In this document: positions 11,977 to 22,431 of the stretch, piece by piece | Layout of the letters: the number at the start of each line of letters is the position of its first letter | How positions within the stretch are numbered: position 1 is the first letter of the stretch | DNA from: Galerina marginata | Lineage: Eukaryota > Basidiomycota > Agaricomycetes > Agaricales > Galerinaceae | Direction of reading: 5' to 3' | Length of the DNA stretch: 64,000 nt | NCBI GenBank assembly: GCA_023014335.1 | Contig: JAECYW010000005.1 | Coordinates: forward strand, 124,001 to 188,000 | Notes under the pieces: generated by a model | What the model was told of the DNA's origin: nothing | The model's database searches: none | Seen by the model: the letters and a program-made list of their open reading frames with translations, nothing else | Position numbers and translations under genes: made by a program

Positions 11977-13304
11977 TGTAATTGATCCCACGAGTTGTTG
12001 AACATCGAATGTAGTAAAGCCCTGGAGATTTATTTACTGGCCTGTCTTGACCGCAACCGTCCTGTGTATTTTGTAATTTAGTATTATTAACCTCGTTTTT
12101 CTCAATGGGATAACCAGTTGGAGTATATTGGAACGGCGAGGTAACGTGGCCGCTGCGATCCATAAGTTATAGTCGGTATCTGTCTGCGAGTTAGACAAAG
12201 ATTGTAACTTGAAAATTTCAAGTCATAGGGACTTGAGACTGAGAATGGCAGCGCAAAAGTAGAACCAAAATCACAACTGAAAGGCAGCCCTAGAACCCAC
12301 AGCCAAAAGATACACAGCCTACAAAGCCGCGTGTCTCTCCAGTAGGCGCCAACAGTGATTAGAGATAATTGTCATTGAAAAGACGGACAGTGACGTCTTT
12401 CCCGTGATCGACTGGATAACCACGAAGTCGCGCAAGGCACAATGTAGATCTATCTTGTCCCGTCAGTACAAACCGCTGCGTGCCCTGAGCTGTCTTCGTA
12501 TCAGTTTAAGTCATGATCTTTCCGTCTTCTCCGCCCCCTTTCCCGACACATAGAAAAGGAAAAAACGGGGGCAGGTCGATCATAAGTTTTCGATAGTACA
12601 GCCGCAGCACCAAACAGGAGGGCAGGGAACGCACTGACAAAGATACGAATGAATTGCCGTCCTTTACGGACCTGAGCAATTCTAGGGTGCAATGGATTTA
12701 ACAGCCGAGATACTTGGGTCGGCGATTCTCTTCACTTAGTTTTTCAAGAAACTAGGGAAGAGACGAGAGCAGGAGAAAGGCTGTAAACTTTAGTAGTGAA
12801 ATTGTCAATGTGGAAGACATTGGTACCGGCAAGTTGGTAAAAGGATAAGAAGTGAGACCGAAAGCTTATATTTCTGGGGGCTGCAGCGCGGAGGATAGGA
12901 AAGGCAACCGCAACCATGTCGGGCATAGTCCGAACGCAGACCAACGAGCTGTATACCATGCAGTTAGAAAGGAGGAGCTAAAATGCATGATAGAGACACA
13001 CCTCTAGGGATAAAAGATAGTTCTGAGGTAAACGCCAAGGCTCTTCCGAACTGAAATCGATGGTGGGTGCCTGCTTACGTGCAATTTGGGACAAACGAAT
13101 GGCGCGCCCGGCTATGACGATGGTAAGGGCTCTGGGATTGGTAGTGTTATGTAATGCAAATGCATTCATTTACAGGCGAATACGAAGGCGTGCCATTGGA
13201 AGGACAAGGGGTGGCTGATCATGAGGCCGTCAGAAGAGCCCGGTCTGCACTATATGTTATCTCTAAATGAGCGCGCTGTTTTGGAGTACTAGGAGTAAGA
13301 ATAG
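11977..13304. other. Intergenic with possible degenerate minus-strand coding remnants
   Basis: On the minus strand three short frames (12501-12692, 12744-12959, 12978-13169) have amphipathic or hydrophobic stretches. A GTGTGT...CTAAC...CAG intron could join the last two, but joining either shifts frame or hits stops. I could not assign a family. It may be a decayed membrane-protein gene or simple non-coding DNA. Confidence 0.3.
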
Positions 13305-13308
13305 CAAG

Positions 13309-13752
13309 TGAAGAGATTCCAACGAGGTTGGAAAGGGAAAGGGGTGAGGGAAGGTAGTGACTCCGTCAACTACGTTCTAGAAATGTTCAAGTAGTTGGTA
13401 GTTACTCGGCGTAACTCGATATGTGTTGCCAGATGCGCTGAACGTTTACAGCCAAAAGGTCTTGGAATTGTGGGTTGCGATTAACCAAAGAAAATAAGTA
13501 GCTACTACAGGGCTTTTATACCTAACTAGCTAGGAAATTTTCTCTGTAAAATTTTAAGGGGAATTAAGAATAGGGGGAAAGGTGCCTCGAGATCGGCATG
13601 TGAATGAAGAAATATATGTAATTAGTGAGGGGCCGTATAGTGGATAAACGAATAGGAATTGCTTCGATCGTATGCAGAAGTTGTTGCCGGTATTTGTCTT
13701 GCATAGGGGCAGATTCCGTTGATCCGCGCATAGTCGGAGCGGAAGCTCCACA
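13309..13752 (-). repeat. Outer element 3' LTR
   Basis: Direct repeat of 20830-21278 with a few differences (for example TTACTCGG versus TTAGTTACTCGG). Begins TG and ends CA. It is the 3' LTR because gag reads on the minus strand. Confidence 0.9.
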
Positions 13753-13802
13753 CCTCCCAGGAACTTTTGAAAATCGACCTCCGTGTCGATCTCCTGTGGA
13801 AT

Positions 13803-14345
13803 AAATTGTCTTGAAACGAGGGAGCTGGAGGATCGGAAAGAAACGAAGAAGCGAAGAAGCGGACGAAGGAATATAATCAAAGTGAATTAACGAGATTTTG
13901 TCAAAATGGGACGAGGATTTTCCTGGTATAGGCTTGTCAATTTCACGCCGGTGACTAAGCTGTCCGACGAGACGTGTAGATTGTCTCGAGACGAGGGAGT
14001 TGGTCGATTGGAAAGAAGCAAAGAAGCGAAGAAGCGAAGAAGCAGTCGAATGAATGAGCATAAATCAGAATGAATTAAAGTGATTTTGTCAAAATGGGAC
14101 GGGGAATTTCCTGGTATAGGCTCGTCAATTTCATGCAGGTGACTAAGCTGTCCGACAAGACGTGTGGATTGTCTTGAGACGAAGGACGAGGGCATTGGTG
14201 GATTGAGAATTTTGGAAAGAAGTGAAGAAACAGATGAATGAATGTCTGAATCAGATTGAATTGTCGAATTCTGTCGAAATGGCGCTGGGGTTCTCCTGGT
14301 ATAGGCCGGTTAATTTTGTGCAGACTAGGCTGTGCGATGAGATGC
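13803..14345 (-). repeat. Three degenerate tandem units of about 180 bp
   Basis: Between gag and the 3' LTR, a unit of about 180 bp is repeated three times (starting near 13803, 13980 and 14160). Each has ATTGTCTYGAGACGA, an AAGAAGCGAAGAA run, TTTTGTCAAAATGGGAC and TCCTGGTATAGGC in the same order. The third unit is the most diverged. The inner element has no such array. Confidence 0.8.
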
Positions 14346-14864
14346 TGTGCGAATATGGATTTTAGTATCCCTTCCTCCGGGCGACCTTTGAATATTGACT
14401 TCCCAGTCAATTGGTTTTGATACGTCGCATTGGCGGTATTTGAGCCTTTTCTTACGAGCTGGGAACCAGAGGAAGCGGTAGAATGGATTTCGTCGATCAA
14501 AGGTGGCCGATTCTCCTTTGTACGATGATTGTAGACCAGTGAAGTGAAGTGGGATTGGCGTAGATACTGTGATGGAACCATAGTGCGGATTTTTAGGGAC
14601 GCTCTGCGTTGCGAGTATCTCGGCGGGTTGATCATTTTTGAGTTGGCCTCCCAGGTCGATTTCGGGGTCTAACCTGTGGGTGTCGAGGGCAGGAATTGCG
14701 AAATCGTGCGGTTTATATTGCTCGTTGAGTAGCTCGTCGACTTGCTTAACTTGATGGGCGTCAGCGGATGCGAAAGGAAGCAGTGTGTTGCAGCTCATTT
14801 CAGTTATTACTGTCGGATTGGGCAAAGCGGGACGAATGTCGATAGGCGAGCTAGCAGCCACGCG

Positions 14865-15552
14865 TAGTGTTTTGAAGTCCGGTTGCAAGACTGGAAAAAG
14901 ACCGGGACCAGACTGGACCAAAACCGATCAGGACCGCAAATTATTAGGACCGGTCAAGACCGCAACTGCAGTCCGGTCCTCGGTCCTCCATGATCCCAAA
15001 AACCTAAAAACCGATGAAAGACCGGTTGCAACCGGTTGCAACCGGTCTTTGCAACCCTCGAGACCAAGGCGCCGAGCTCAAACTCAGCGCTTAATTGACG
15101 CCAACGTGAGTTCCAAACGAAAGTTTTCTTACCAGAGGCATTTTTCAAAACGCCTCTGGTAAGAAAACCTTCGTTTGCAAAGGTTGGATGGAGCTAGATA
15201 GATCGGGAAATGGCAGAAATTAGTGTAAAAATAATATGTGAACATATTTCGGACTATATTCTTTTGATTTATGAGATCTTAGACACATATAATTAAAAAA
15301 ACTACTGTCCAGTGCATAAAGTACAAGAATCACCTACAAAGACCGGTCTTGGACCGGTCGCCAACTGGTTGCAACCGCAACCGGTTCAGACCGGTCGCGC
15401 AACCGCAAAAGACTGCACAAGACCGCTCAGGACCGGTCCTGGTCGGTCCAGTCCGGTTTTTTGCAGAATTTGAGGGAAGAGGGACCGGTCCCGGTCCCGG
15501 TCCTGAGCTCGGAAGGTCAAAAAACCGGACCTGACCGGACTTCAAAACACTA
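14865..15552. mobile_element. hAT-like MITE, ACCGGT type (copy 1)
   Basis: 688 bp with terminal inverted repeats TAGTGTTTTGAAGTCCGGT and a perfect 8-bp duplication GCCACGCG (14857-14864 and 15553-15560). TA(G)TG ends with 8-bp duplications point to the hAT superfamily. Both ends are packed with ACCGGT/GGTTGC words, probable subterminal transposase sites. The middle (about 15065-15330) holds a long hairpin and is homologous to the core of the MITE at 57405-57961. There is no coding capacity. Confidence 0.9.
15112..15175. repeat. Hairpin core of the MITE
   Basis: Inverted repeat with arms of about 28 bp (TTTTCTTACCAGAGGC and its complement) around a short loop. A corresponding hairpin occurs at 57574-57632 with matched changes in both arms. 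Confidence 0.8.
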
Positions 15553-16536
15553 GCCACGCGGGACAAACCGGGGGGTGGATCGTCGAAGGAAGGAGTTGAG
15601 ATCTCGTGAATAGTGTTGACATTCGTTGAGCTGGCGTAGCCTGTAAATAATGCGGTCGCCGTACTGTCTTTATGCGAATTCCGACTTGGGTTAATGATCG
15701 GGGCAGCGTTGGAGGAGCTAGTACACGAAAGTTCTGACTCTGAGTTGTCCTTGTGGAGAGTTGCTGGTATAACGAGCTTAACTTCGTCGTTTGGCACTTG
15801 ATTTAAATTGACCAGAACGGAACCAATAGGTGCAGTAGTTTTGTTGGAGGATTCCACTGGGGTTGACGAGGTGGTTTCATTGGCTGACGATGGTGACACT
15901 ATAAATAATGCCGCGTTTGAGACTTCGTTAAAGGTCCATGGATCGTCGGGGTGGTGATCAGGGTTTTTGTGCCTGAGACGAATGCGTACTTTTAGTTGAA
16001 AATCAGCATGTAGGCCAGACATGAACATAGCTGCTGCTTCGAAGTCCGAAAGACGGGACTTTGCCTTTAGAAATGTTGAAATACGAAGGAAATTTCGGTA
16101 AAATTTGCCAAACAGATCAGGCTTTATGCAAGGCATGTGCGCGTTTTCTTTGACGAGTATTTGAAGGTCATCGACAGAATATTTACGGCCTCCGTCGGCT
16201 CCTGGATATAACTTGATGATAGCATTCCGGAACAATTCCCAGTTGTTTTTGTGGCATTCGGGTAGTTGCTCCCATAGCTCGGAGTCGTTGTGTTCTGCGT
16301 ACATGATGCTCCATTCGATGATCTTGGGGTCGGAAAGCGAACAACCTTTTCCGAGTAAATAAACTTCTTTGAGGAATCGGGTAAGTGTCCTAGGCTGGCC
16401 GTCGAATTTAGGCGCCGAAGGATCACGAGGAGATGGCATAGGCATTTTTGACTCAATTGGCTGAGTAACGAAGTGGGTTGTGCAAAGTTTTCGGTCACAA
16501 TCGGTTGGTCCAATCACCAGGTATAAATCGAGGCGG

Positions 16537-17115
16537 TGAAGATGCACGTGAGTGCGTGAGTTCGAATTACTTCGTGGAAACGAAGTGGGGCGCAAACTCC
16601 GTTTGCGTGGTGGTTCGAGGGGATCCTAAGGATGGTGGGTGGTAGTTAGTAGATAAATTGATAATAAACGATTTTCGATGGGAGAGACGAGAGTGAGACG
16701 ATGGGGAGCGATCCGGAACGATGCCAAACGACGTTTCTATCGTAGAAACCGAGCCGTAAGGTACTAACGACGATGGGGTGAGAAGAATACTCAAATTCAA
16801 CTGAGGATCTACTACACAAGACTCCGTATTTAAAGTCTACGTAGAGATCAAAATGGGGAAATGTAAAATTTATGAAACAAGGTGAAAAGAAAACAATCAG
16901 GCAGAGGAATGAAGAATAGAAGGAAAATACCTTCGGAATTAATGGTAGGAAGGGAAAGATTGCTAAGGAACAGTTTCAGAAGTGATCGATGATGTGGCGC
17001 ATCGTGAACGGTACGAAAAGGGAAAGGAAATTGAAATATAAATTCACCAAGCATGCGGTTCGAAACCGGGTATATTATTGAGGGTTTCGTGCCTAGACAG
17101 AGGGGAACCCTCACA
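16537..17115 (-). repeat. Inner element 3' LTR
   Basis: Direct repeat of 19604-20182, same length, TG...CA ends. Shadow reading frames inside both copies translate identically, which supports near-perfect identity. Confidence 0.93.
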
Positions 17116-17128
17116 CCTCCCAGGAACT

Positions 17129-19321
17129 TTAAATGTTGACTTCCCAGTCAACCGATCTCGGGGTGTTCCAGGCAAATTTAAATCTCTTCTTTCGAACGGG
17201 GAAACGACGAGGGCAACGGCGAAAAGAATCTGATGCTGAGAACGCGGCATGAATTGAAATTTTGTTGTGTGAACTTGGCTGGCTTGGATTTGTGAATGAA
17301 TTGGGACCGTGGCACTCTAAGTTCAGGATGGGCGGCGTTGCAAATATATTGAGGTTCTCGTCGGCGGTGCGTTTAATCGGTTCGCTTCTGGGTTGTTTTG
17401 CAGTGCCTATAATTCCAGGCGTGAACTTGCCCTGATCGTGGGCGCTTAAATCTGCCTTCTGACCGTTCTGATCGTTGTACTGAGTTGGTTCAAATTTTGG
17501 CGCGTTTTGGGTCTCGATTGAGGCAGTTACAGCATTCTCGGGAATCGCGAAATCGTTTGGTGCTATACTTTGAGCCGAAATGGATGGTGGTACGATGATA
17601 ATATGTTCTTTCTCTTCATAGATAGTATTTGGATTGGGAAGCTTCGAATCTGGCCGTGAAGTGCGCAAGCTGAGCTTTGAATCGACGAGGCAGAGTTCAG
17701 GGACAGTGGCGTTGCTTTCAATTAACTCAAAAATCGAATTTTTGCCACAATTTAGGTCGAGTCCAGGCGAATTGTCGGATGGGAGGTAAGTTGCGGCGTT
17801 TACGATTGAACAGGAATGGCAGTGTCTATCGGAACAAATATCTCGAGGGTTTGAAGCTCCTTTTGCGCCTGTCAATTCTATACGCTGTAACGGCTCGTTG
17901 AGGTCAAATTTGATGCGAGGAAACGAATTAGCGGCTTTGCAGTCCAGGATAATGCTAGTTGGCTGTTTCATACGAACTGAGGTCGAAATCATATGCTGAA
18001 GGTCGCTTCTAGGTGCATTATTCGAAATAGAATTGTGTTCCAGAGCTTCAGTGATGTTTTCCGTGCTGATTTGGTTGAAGTTTTTATCCTGTGTCGGCGT
18101 ATTGTGGTCGAGAAGACAACCGGCGCTTAAGTTCGATTCGGGCGCTTGTTCCGATTCGGTGTCGGATGACTTGATATCCGATGGTCCAAAATGCGGAGAA
18201 CTCGAAGCTATCTCCATAAATTCGTTTGCAAGCCTTGGTTCCATATTCTGAAATATGTTTATTGGGTTAATCTCGAGGGATTCCGGTGTTGGGGAAGGGT
18301 TTTCGTCGTTGTGACTAGATGGCATTGCGGCAGATTCATTATTGCATGGAGGGTCTGTTATACTCAAAATAAACGACTCGAGCTTGGGTAGCTCGTCAAA
18401 TCCTTGCAGGTGCGATGATGTGGAGTGATTCAAGTAGTTTCCTAATACTTCGGGGCTCGGAATGCATGCGCTGTCTGATGAAACGCGATCCTTCTGGGCA
18501 TTGCGATTGTCTGAGATCGTGTTTTCGAGGTACAATTGACCGACTGTTTTGTTGGTACGAGCCAGCGGTGGAAAATATGAGGAATTCTCATTTCGAATGT
18601 CTTGGTGGTGCGCCGAGGAATTAATTTGCTTCAATACCGCCGATGCGACTGATCTGATATCGACGTCAATCGGTCCCGGAAGAGTGCGAGAAGTTTCAGA
18701 ACTAATGAACGGTGGTAAATCCTTCGGATGGTCACAGGATAATGCGAATAATGTTGCTTTGTAGATTTCTTCGAGGCTATAGGGATCGTCGGGGTGGTGC
18801 CTGGGGTTTTCGAGGCGAAGCTGGTCGCGTACTTCGGTTCTGAGAGTGCAATGTAAACCATTCATGAAATAAAATTGAATTTCCCGGGGAGAGACTCGTC
18901 CTTTTTGCTCCAGGTACTTCGAAATCCGTAGAAATGATCGATAATATTCGCCGAATACGTGAATATCGGTGATCGAGGTCAACGATTGCTTTTCCGACAG
19001 GGTTTCAAGGTCTTTCAATGAGTACTTTCGATCACTAACTGCTCCGGGGTAGTATGAACATATCTCGTTGATAAACGCATCCCAATCGCTGCCTTTCGCC
19101 GAATCAAGCAATTCCCAAAGCTCGCGGTCGTCTTCAGGTGCGTACATTAACGTCCACTTTATGCAGTTTGATATGGAGAGGCCACATTGGTCCGCTAGGC
19201 GCTTGATTTCATCGAGAAATGGGACGAGCGATGCCGCTTTCCCATCGAATTTCGGAGCATTCGGGTCGCGTTTATACGGCATGACATAACTCGACATTTT
19301 GGGAGAGATATTAATATGCAA
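17129..19321 (-). CDS. gag: Ty3-type gag of the inner LTR element
   Basis: Intact 730-residue frame. The natural start may be the first Met (19321) or the Met eight codons later (MSSYVMPYKRDPNAPKFDG). N-terminal third: capsid-like helical region with WTLMYAPEDDRELWELL, SYYPGAVSDRKYSLKDLE and HHPDDPYSLEEIY blocks, conserved with the outer gag. Middle: long Ser/Asn/Pro-rich, low-complexity segment. C-terminus: basic RRFPVRKKRFKF patch before the last residues DWEVNI. There is no zinc knuckle, protease DSG/DTG triad or RT. The product should assemble particles packaging its own RNA, depending on other elements for pol functions. Confidence 0.85.
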   Translation of the reverse strand: MHINISPKMSSYVMPYKRDPNAPKFDGKAASLVPFLDEIKRLADQCGLSISNCIKWTLMYAPEDDRELWELLDSAKGSDWDAFINEICSYYPGAVSDRKYSLKDLETLSEKQSLTSITDIHVFGEYYRSFLRISKYLEQKGRVSPREIQFYFMNGLHCTLRTEVRDQLRLENPRHHPDDPYSLEEIYKATLFALSCDHPKDLPPFISSETSRTLPGPIDVDIRSVASAVLKQINSSAHHQDIRNENSSYFPPLARTNKTVGQLYLENTISDNRNAQKDRVSSDSACIPSPEVLGNYLNHSTSSHLQGFDELPKLESFILSITDPPCNNESAAMPSSHNDENPSPTPESLEINPINIFQNMEPRLANEFMEIASSSPHFGPSDIKSSDTESEQAPESNLSAGCLLDHNTPTQDKNFNQISTENITEALEHNSISNNAPRSDLQHMISTSVRMKQPTSIILDCKAANSFPRIKFDLNEPLQRIELTGAKGASNPRDICSDRHCHSCSIVNAATYLPSDNSPGLDLNCGKNSIFELIESNATVPELCLVDSKLSLRTSRPDSKLPNPNTIYEEKEHIIIVPPSISAQSIAPNDFAIPENAVTASIETQNAPKFEPTQYNDQNGQKADLSAHDQGKFTPGIIGTAKQPRSEPIKRTADENLNIFATPPILNLECHGPNSFTNPSQPSSHNKISIHAAFSASDSFRRCPRRFPVRKKRFKFAWNTPRSVDWEVNI

Positions 19322-19581
19322 CTGAAATGATCGCTTTGGCGTTGAATAGCACGGTGGAGTGATTTATTAAAATTCACGTATGAGGCGATGGCGCCGAATT
19401 TTGACGATGATGACGTGCTAACAGGGCACGAATTTGTTTGGGAATGGATGGTGGATATAGGACTGATTTCTTTAATGACTGATGACGACGATTACGATGG
19501 GAAATGCTCCAAAGGAAGGATGTGTTTCAGATGTAAATAATTTGAAAATAAACGAATTTCCTGGTGGAAATTGGGTTAGAA

Positions 19582-19601
19582 CCCCCTCGCGGTGGGCTCC
19601 A
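19582..19601 (-). promoter_or_regulatory. Primer binding site, inner element
   Basis: On the minus strand TGGAGCCCACCGCGAGGGGG begins two bases inside the 5' LTR. It starts with TGG, complementary to a tRNA 3' CCA end. The same sequence sits at the outer element, so both use the same, unidentified, tRNA primer. Confidence 0.75.
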
Positions 19602-19603
19602 GT

Positions 19604-20182
19604 TGAAGATGCACGTGAGTGCGTGAGTTCGAATTACTTCGTGGAAACGAAGTGGGGCGCAAACTCCGTTTGCGTGGTGGTTCGAGGGGATCCTAAGGAT
19701 GGTGGGTGGTAGTTAGTAGATAAATTGATAATAAACGATTTTCGATGGGAGAGACGAGAGTGAGACGATGGGGAGCGATCCGGAACGATGCCAAACGACG
19801 TTTCTATCGTAGAAACCGAGCCGTAAGGTACTAACGACGATGGGGTGAGAAGAATACTCAAATTCAACTGAGGATCTACTACACAAGACTCCGTATTTAA
19901 AGTCTACGTAGAGATCAAAATGGGGAAATGTAAAATTTATGAAACAAGGTGAAAAGAAAACAATCAGGCAGAGGAATGAAGAATAGAAGGAAAATACCTT
20001 CGGAATTAATGGTAGGAAGGGAAAGATTGCTAAGGAACAGTTTCAGAAGTGATCGATGATGTGGCGCATCGTGAACGGTACGAAAAGGGAAAGGAAATTG
20101 AAATATAAATTCACCAAGCATGCGGTTCGAAACCGGGTATATTATTGAGGGTTTCGTGCCTAGACAGAGGGGAACCCTCACA
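19604..20182 (-). repeat. Inner element 5' LTR
   Basis: 579-bp LTR, partner of 16537-17115, followed by the GCGG target duplication at 20183-20186. Confidence 0.93.
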
Positions 20183-20807
20183 GCGGCATAAGCGACGTGC
20201 TGCGCGAATCTGAGCCTTCTTGGTTCGCTTTTGAACCTCGGTGTATTTGTGGCGGTTAATAATTAACTTTTCAGTCGAGGAGAAGCTCTTGAGTGGCCTT
20301 ACGAGGCCTAATACAACGATTCTCGGCGAAATGAAATGAGGACGAGCGATACCTGTGACGATGGATATTCTGCACGAGGTTAACGAAAGGTGTAATGAAG
20401 GCTAATGCCAATCCTGTCAATGAATGAAAGGACGAGAAGCCGTCTGAAGGGTCGGTGTGTCCGTGGCGGTCGATGATGGACTGTGATTGAACGAATGCGA
20501 CGTTTGACGATGGAACGAGATGGAGTAAGGCTGTACCCGTATTAACGAAGGGTAGTCTGAACGAAGTATAAGATGGGCGTCTATTGCCTAATGGGTTTTC
20601 GGGAGGCTTCTATTGCCTAGTGCGATGTCGAAGAATGAGGGTACGTGCGGTAGTACCTGTACGTTGCGGTTTGCGGGTGGACCGGGAGTGTTTGGTGACA
20701 AAATAATAAGCTTGTTAACTCGATGTAAGACTTCGTGGGCTTCGGTTGCCTGAATACGATGGCGGCTGATAGAGCGTGGGTAAAACCACTTGAACAAAAG
20801 TCTAGAA

Positions 20808-20827
20808 CCCCCTCGCGGTGGGCTCCA
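20808..20827 (-). promoter_or_regulatory. Primer binding site, outer element
   Basis: Same TGG-starting sequence as at 19582-19601, two bases from the 5' LTR of the outer element. Confidence 0.75.
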
Positions 20828-20829
20828 GT

Positions 20830-21278
20830 TGAAGAGATTCCAACGAGGTTGGAAAGGGAAAAGGGGTGAGGGTAGGTAGTGACTCCGTCAACTACGTCCT
20901 AGAAATGTTCAAGTAGTCGGTAGTTAGTTACTCGGCGTAACTCGATGCGGGTTGCCAGATGCGCTGAACGTTTACAGCCAAAAGGTCTTGAAATGGTGGG
21001 TTGCGATTAACCAAAGAAAATAAGTAGCTACTACAGGGCTTTTATACCTAACTAGCTAGGAAATTTTCTCTGTAAAATTTTAAGGGGAATTAAGAATAGG
21101 GGGAAAGGTGCCTCGAGATCGGCATGTGAATGAAGAAATATATGTAATTAGTGAGGGGCCGTATAGTGGATAAACGAATAGGAATTGCCTCGATCGTATG
21201 CAGAAGTTGTTGCCGGTATTTGTCTTGCATAGGGGCAGATTCCGTTGATCCGCGCATAGTCGGAGCGGAAGCTCCACA
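20830..21278 (-). repeat. Outer element 5' LTR
   Basis: 449-bp LTR matching 13309-13752. It is followed by the CAAG target duplication (21279-21282). Confidence 0.9.
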
Positions 21279-21349
21279 CAAGCACCTTCCGTTTGACAGT
21301 ATTAAATGCTCCCTGTATCAATCGGTGTGCTCCAGAGAGGTGAAGCTGC

Positions 21350-21960
21350 TGTGTAACGTTACACTGGTGGAAGTGGCATGGAAAAAAATATCCGTGGGAA
21401 TATTCTTGATCGCTCTTGATCGACGTTGATAACAGCCCGCTGAACACTCTCGTCGTTGAACGTTGAACGTTGAACAGGCAAGCTCGACGTTCAAATGTTC
21501 AAACTCTTAAATTTCTCAATTTTCAAGCTCAGACGTCGAAAAAATTCACTGCTATTGTCTCATGCGTTCTCTAGCCCTCTTGCGCCCACACCTTGCTCAC
21601 GTTGGCGTGCTATCTAGCTTGTTGATGACTCACCGCTGTCACGGTGCAGTCTCAGATCTCTCCTCCTCCCCGTTAGCCGTATGTAGTGCTGTGTCAGATT
21701 CAAGGCCACCAGACGCTTATCTGGTATGTCGCCTTCGTTCGTTACTGGAACTCCTGTTCGCTTACCCAGGAGTTCACCAGTGTGAATCGTTTTGTCGACC
21801 AGTCTTCTCGGACGCGAGCGACTGGGCGAGAGCAATATCCTTTAGGTTAGTTTGCGCTTTTAGCCCAACTTTTCCAGATATCGTTCTTGTCAATGCTTCA
21901 CTCCTAAACCCGATAGGTTCTTCCCGTCGTGAATTCAAATATGCGAGCGTGTCAAGACCT
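21350..21960 (+). repeat. Dispersed repeat (copy with GATCGACGTTGATAACAG)
   Basis: Contains CCGTGGGAA, TTGATCGACGTTGATAACAG, CTC(A/C)CCGCTGTCAC and the GACGCGAGCGACTGGGCG block. The first part recurs near 25.07 kb and the last part near 4.97 kb. It also carries a short GTTGAAC tandem run at 21454-21476. It looks like a non-coding, degenerate repeat family; borders are approximate. Confidence 0.55.
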
Positions 21961-22431
21961 CTGTTGAGGATTTAAATTCATTGGAGTAGGCCAACTGTCC
22001 GGGCCTGGGCAGCCAAGGCTAGGAGACTCGTCGAGCAGTCGATCAGTGCGGTACGACACCAGCTTCTACGTGTTTTTTATTTTTACTTCCCCGTGCCAGT
22101 GACAGCTACATATTCCGCATCTTCTTGTCGTTTTCATATTGAAATCAAACCCTCTCGAACACAACACAGGAGAAGCTCAAGGTTGGGACTACTAAGTATC
22201 ACCCCATAATTTCCGATATTCTCTCAATGATATTAAGGGTAATTTCCGGTCCCCTAAACTTCCAAACACATTTCATTGTAGGTCATGTTGTTATCATTTA
22301 AGCCGCCTGCACTCTGTGCATAGAATGGAACGATGTGTCCGGATTGGTATGAATAGATTCGACTGGAAACCGTAAACTGAACCGAGTTTCTGGAGCTTGC
22401 AGTACGATCCGGTTTACAAGCTCGCCCCATC
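21961..22431. other. Intergenic, no gene seen
   Basis: No supported frame or structured repeat was found in this stretch, which is downstream of the zinc-finger gene. Confidence 0.4.

Larger units (their letters stand above)
14325..16436 (-). pseudogene. Outer element gag, disrupted by a MITE
   Basis: Ty3-type gag read on the minus strand from the Met near 16436 (MPMPSPRDPSAPKFDGQ). The capsid-like part includes the conserved KLYPGADGGRKYS and HHPDDPW blocks, also present in the inner element's gag. The frame is broken by the MITE at 14865-15552, then continues to an ARKKR-rich basic C-terminus ending with the DWEVNI motif near 14400, like the inner gag. A Ser/Asn-rich middle is probably disordered. 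The protein would form particles for RNA packaging. This copy cannot encode an intact product. Confidence 0.8.
16537..20182 (-). mobile_element. Gag-only LTR retrotransposon (inner, young)
   Basis: 3646 bp with two 579-bp LTRs (16537-17115 and 19604-20182) that look identical throughout, and the 4-bp duplication GCGG (16533-16536 and 20183-20186). It is inserted in the 5' leader of the outer element, between that element's 5' LTR and gag start. It has its own primer site (19582-19601) of the same sequence as the outer element's, and the same GTTCCTGGGAGG polypurine region. It encodes gag only. Identical LTRs indicate recent movement, presumably with enzymes from an autonomous relative elsewhere. 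Confidence 0.93.
13309..21278 (-). mobile_element. Gag-only LTR retrotransposon (outer element), Ty3-like
   Basis: Bounded by direct LTRs 13309-13752 and 20830-21278, both TG...CA, and flanked by the 4-bp duplication CAAG (13305-13308 and 21279-21282). Transcription orientation is minus. A primer site follows the 5' LTR (20808-20827) and a GGGAGG purine tract precedes the 3' LTR. It encodes only a Ty3-type gag; there is no protease, RT, RNase H or integrase, so it is non-autonomous. It is interrupted by a younger LTR element (16537-20182) and a MITE (14865-15552); without them it is about 3.6 kb, the same size as the inner element. The LTRs differ at roughly ten positions plus small indels, so this copy is the older one. 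Confidence 0.9.

Noticed and set aside
16567..17114. Open frames 16567-16800 and 16848-17114 (and copies at 19634 and 19915)
   Set aside because: They lie wholly inside the inner LTRs and are duplicated with them; chance frames in LTR sequence.
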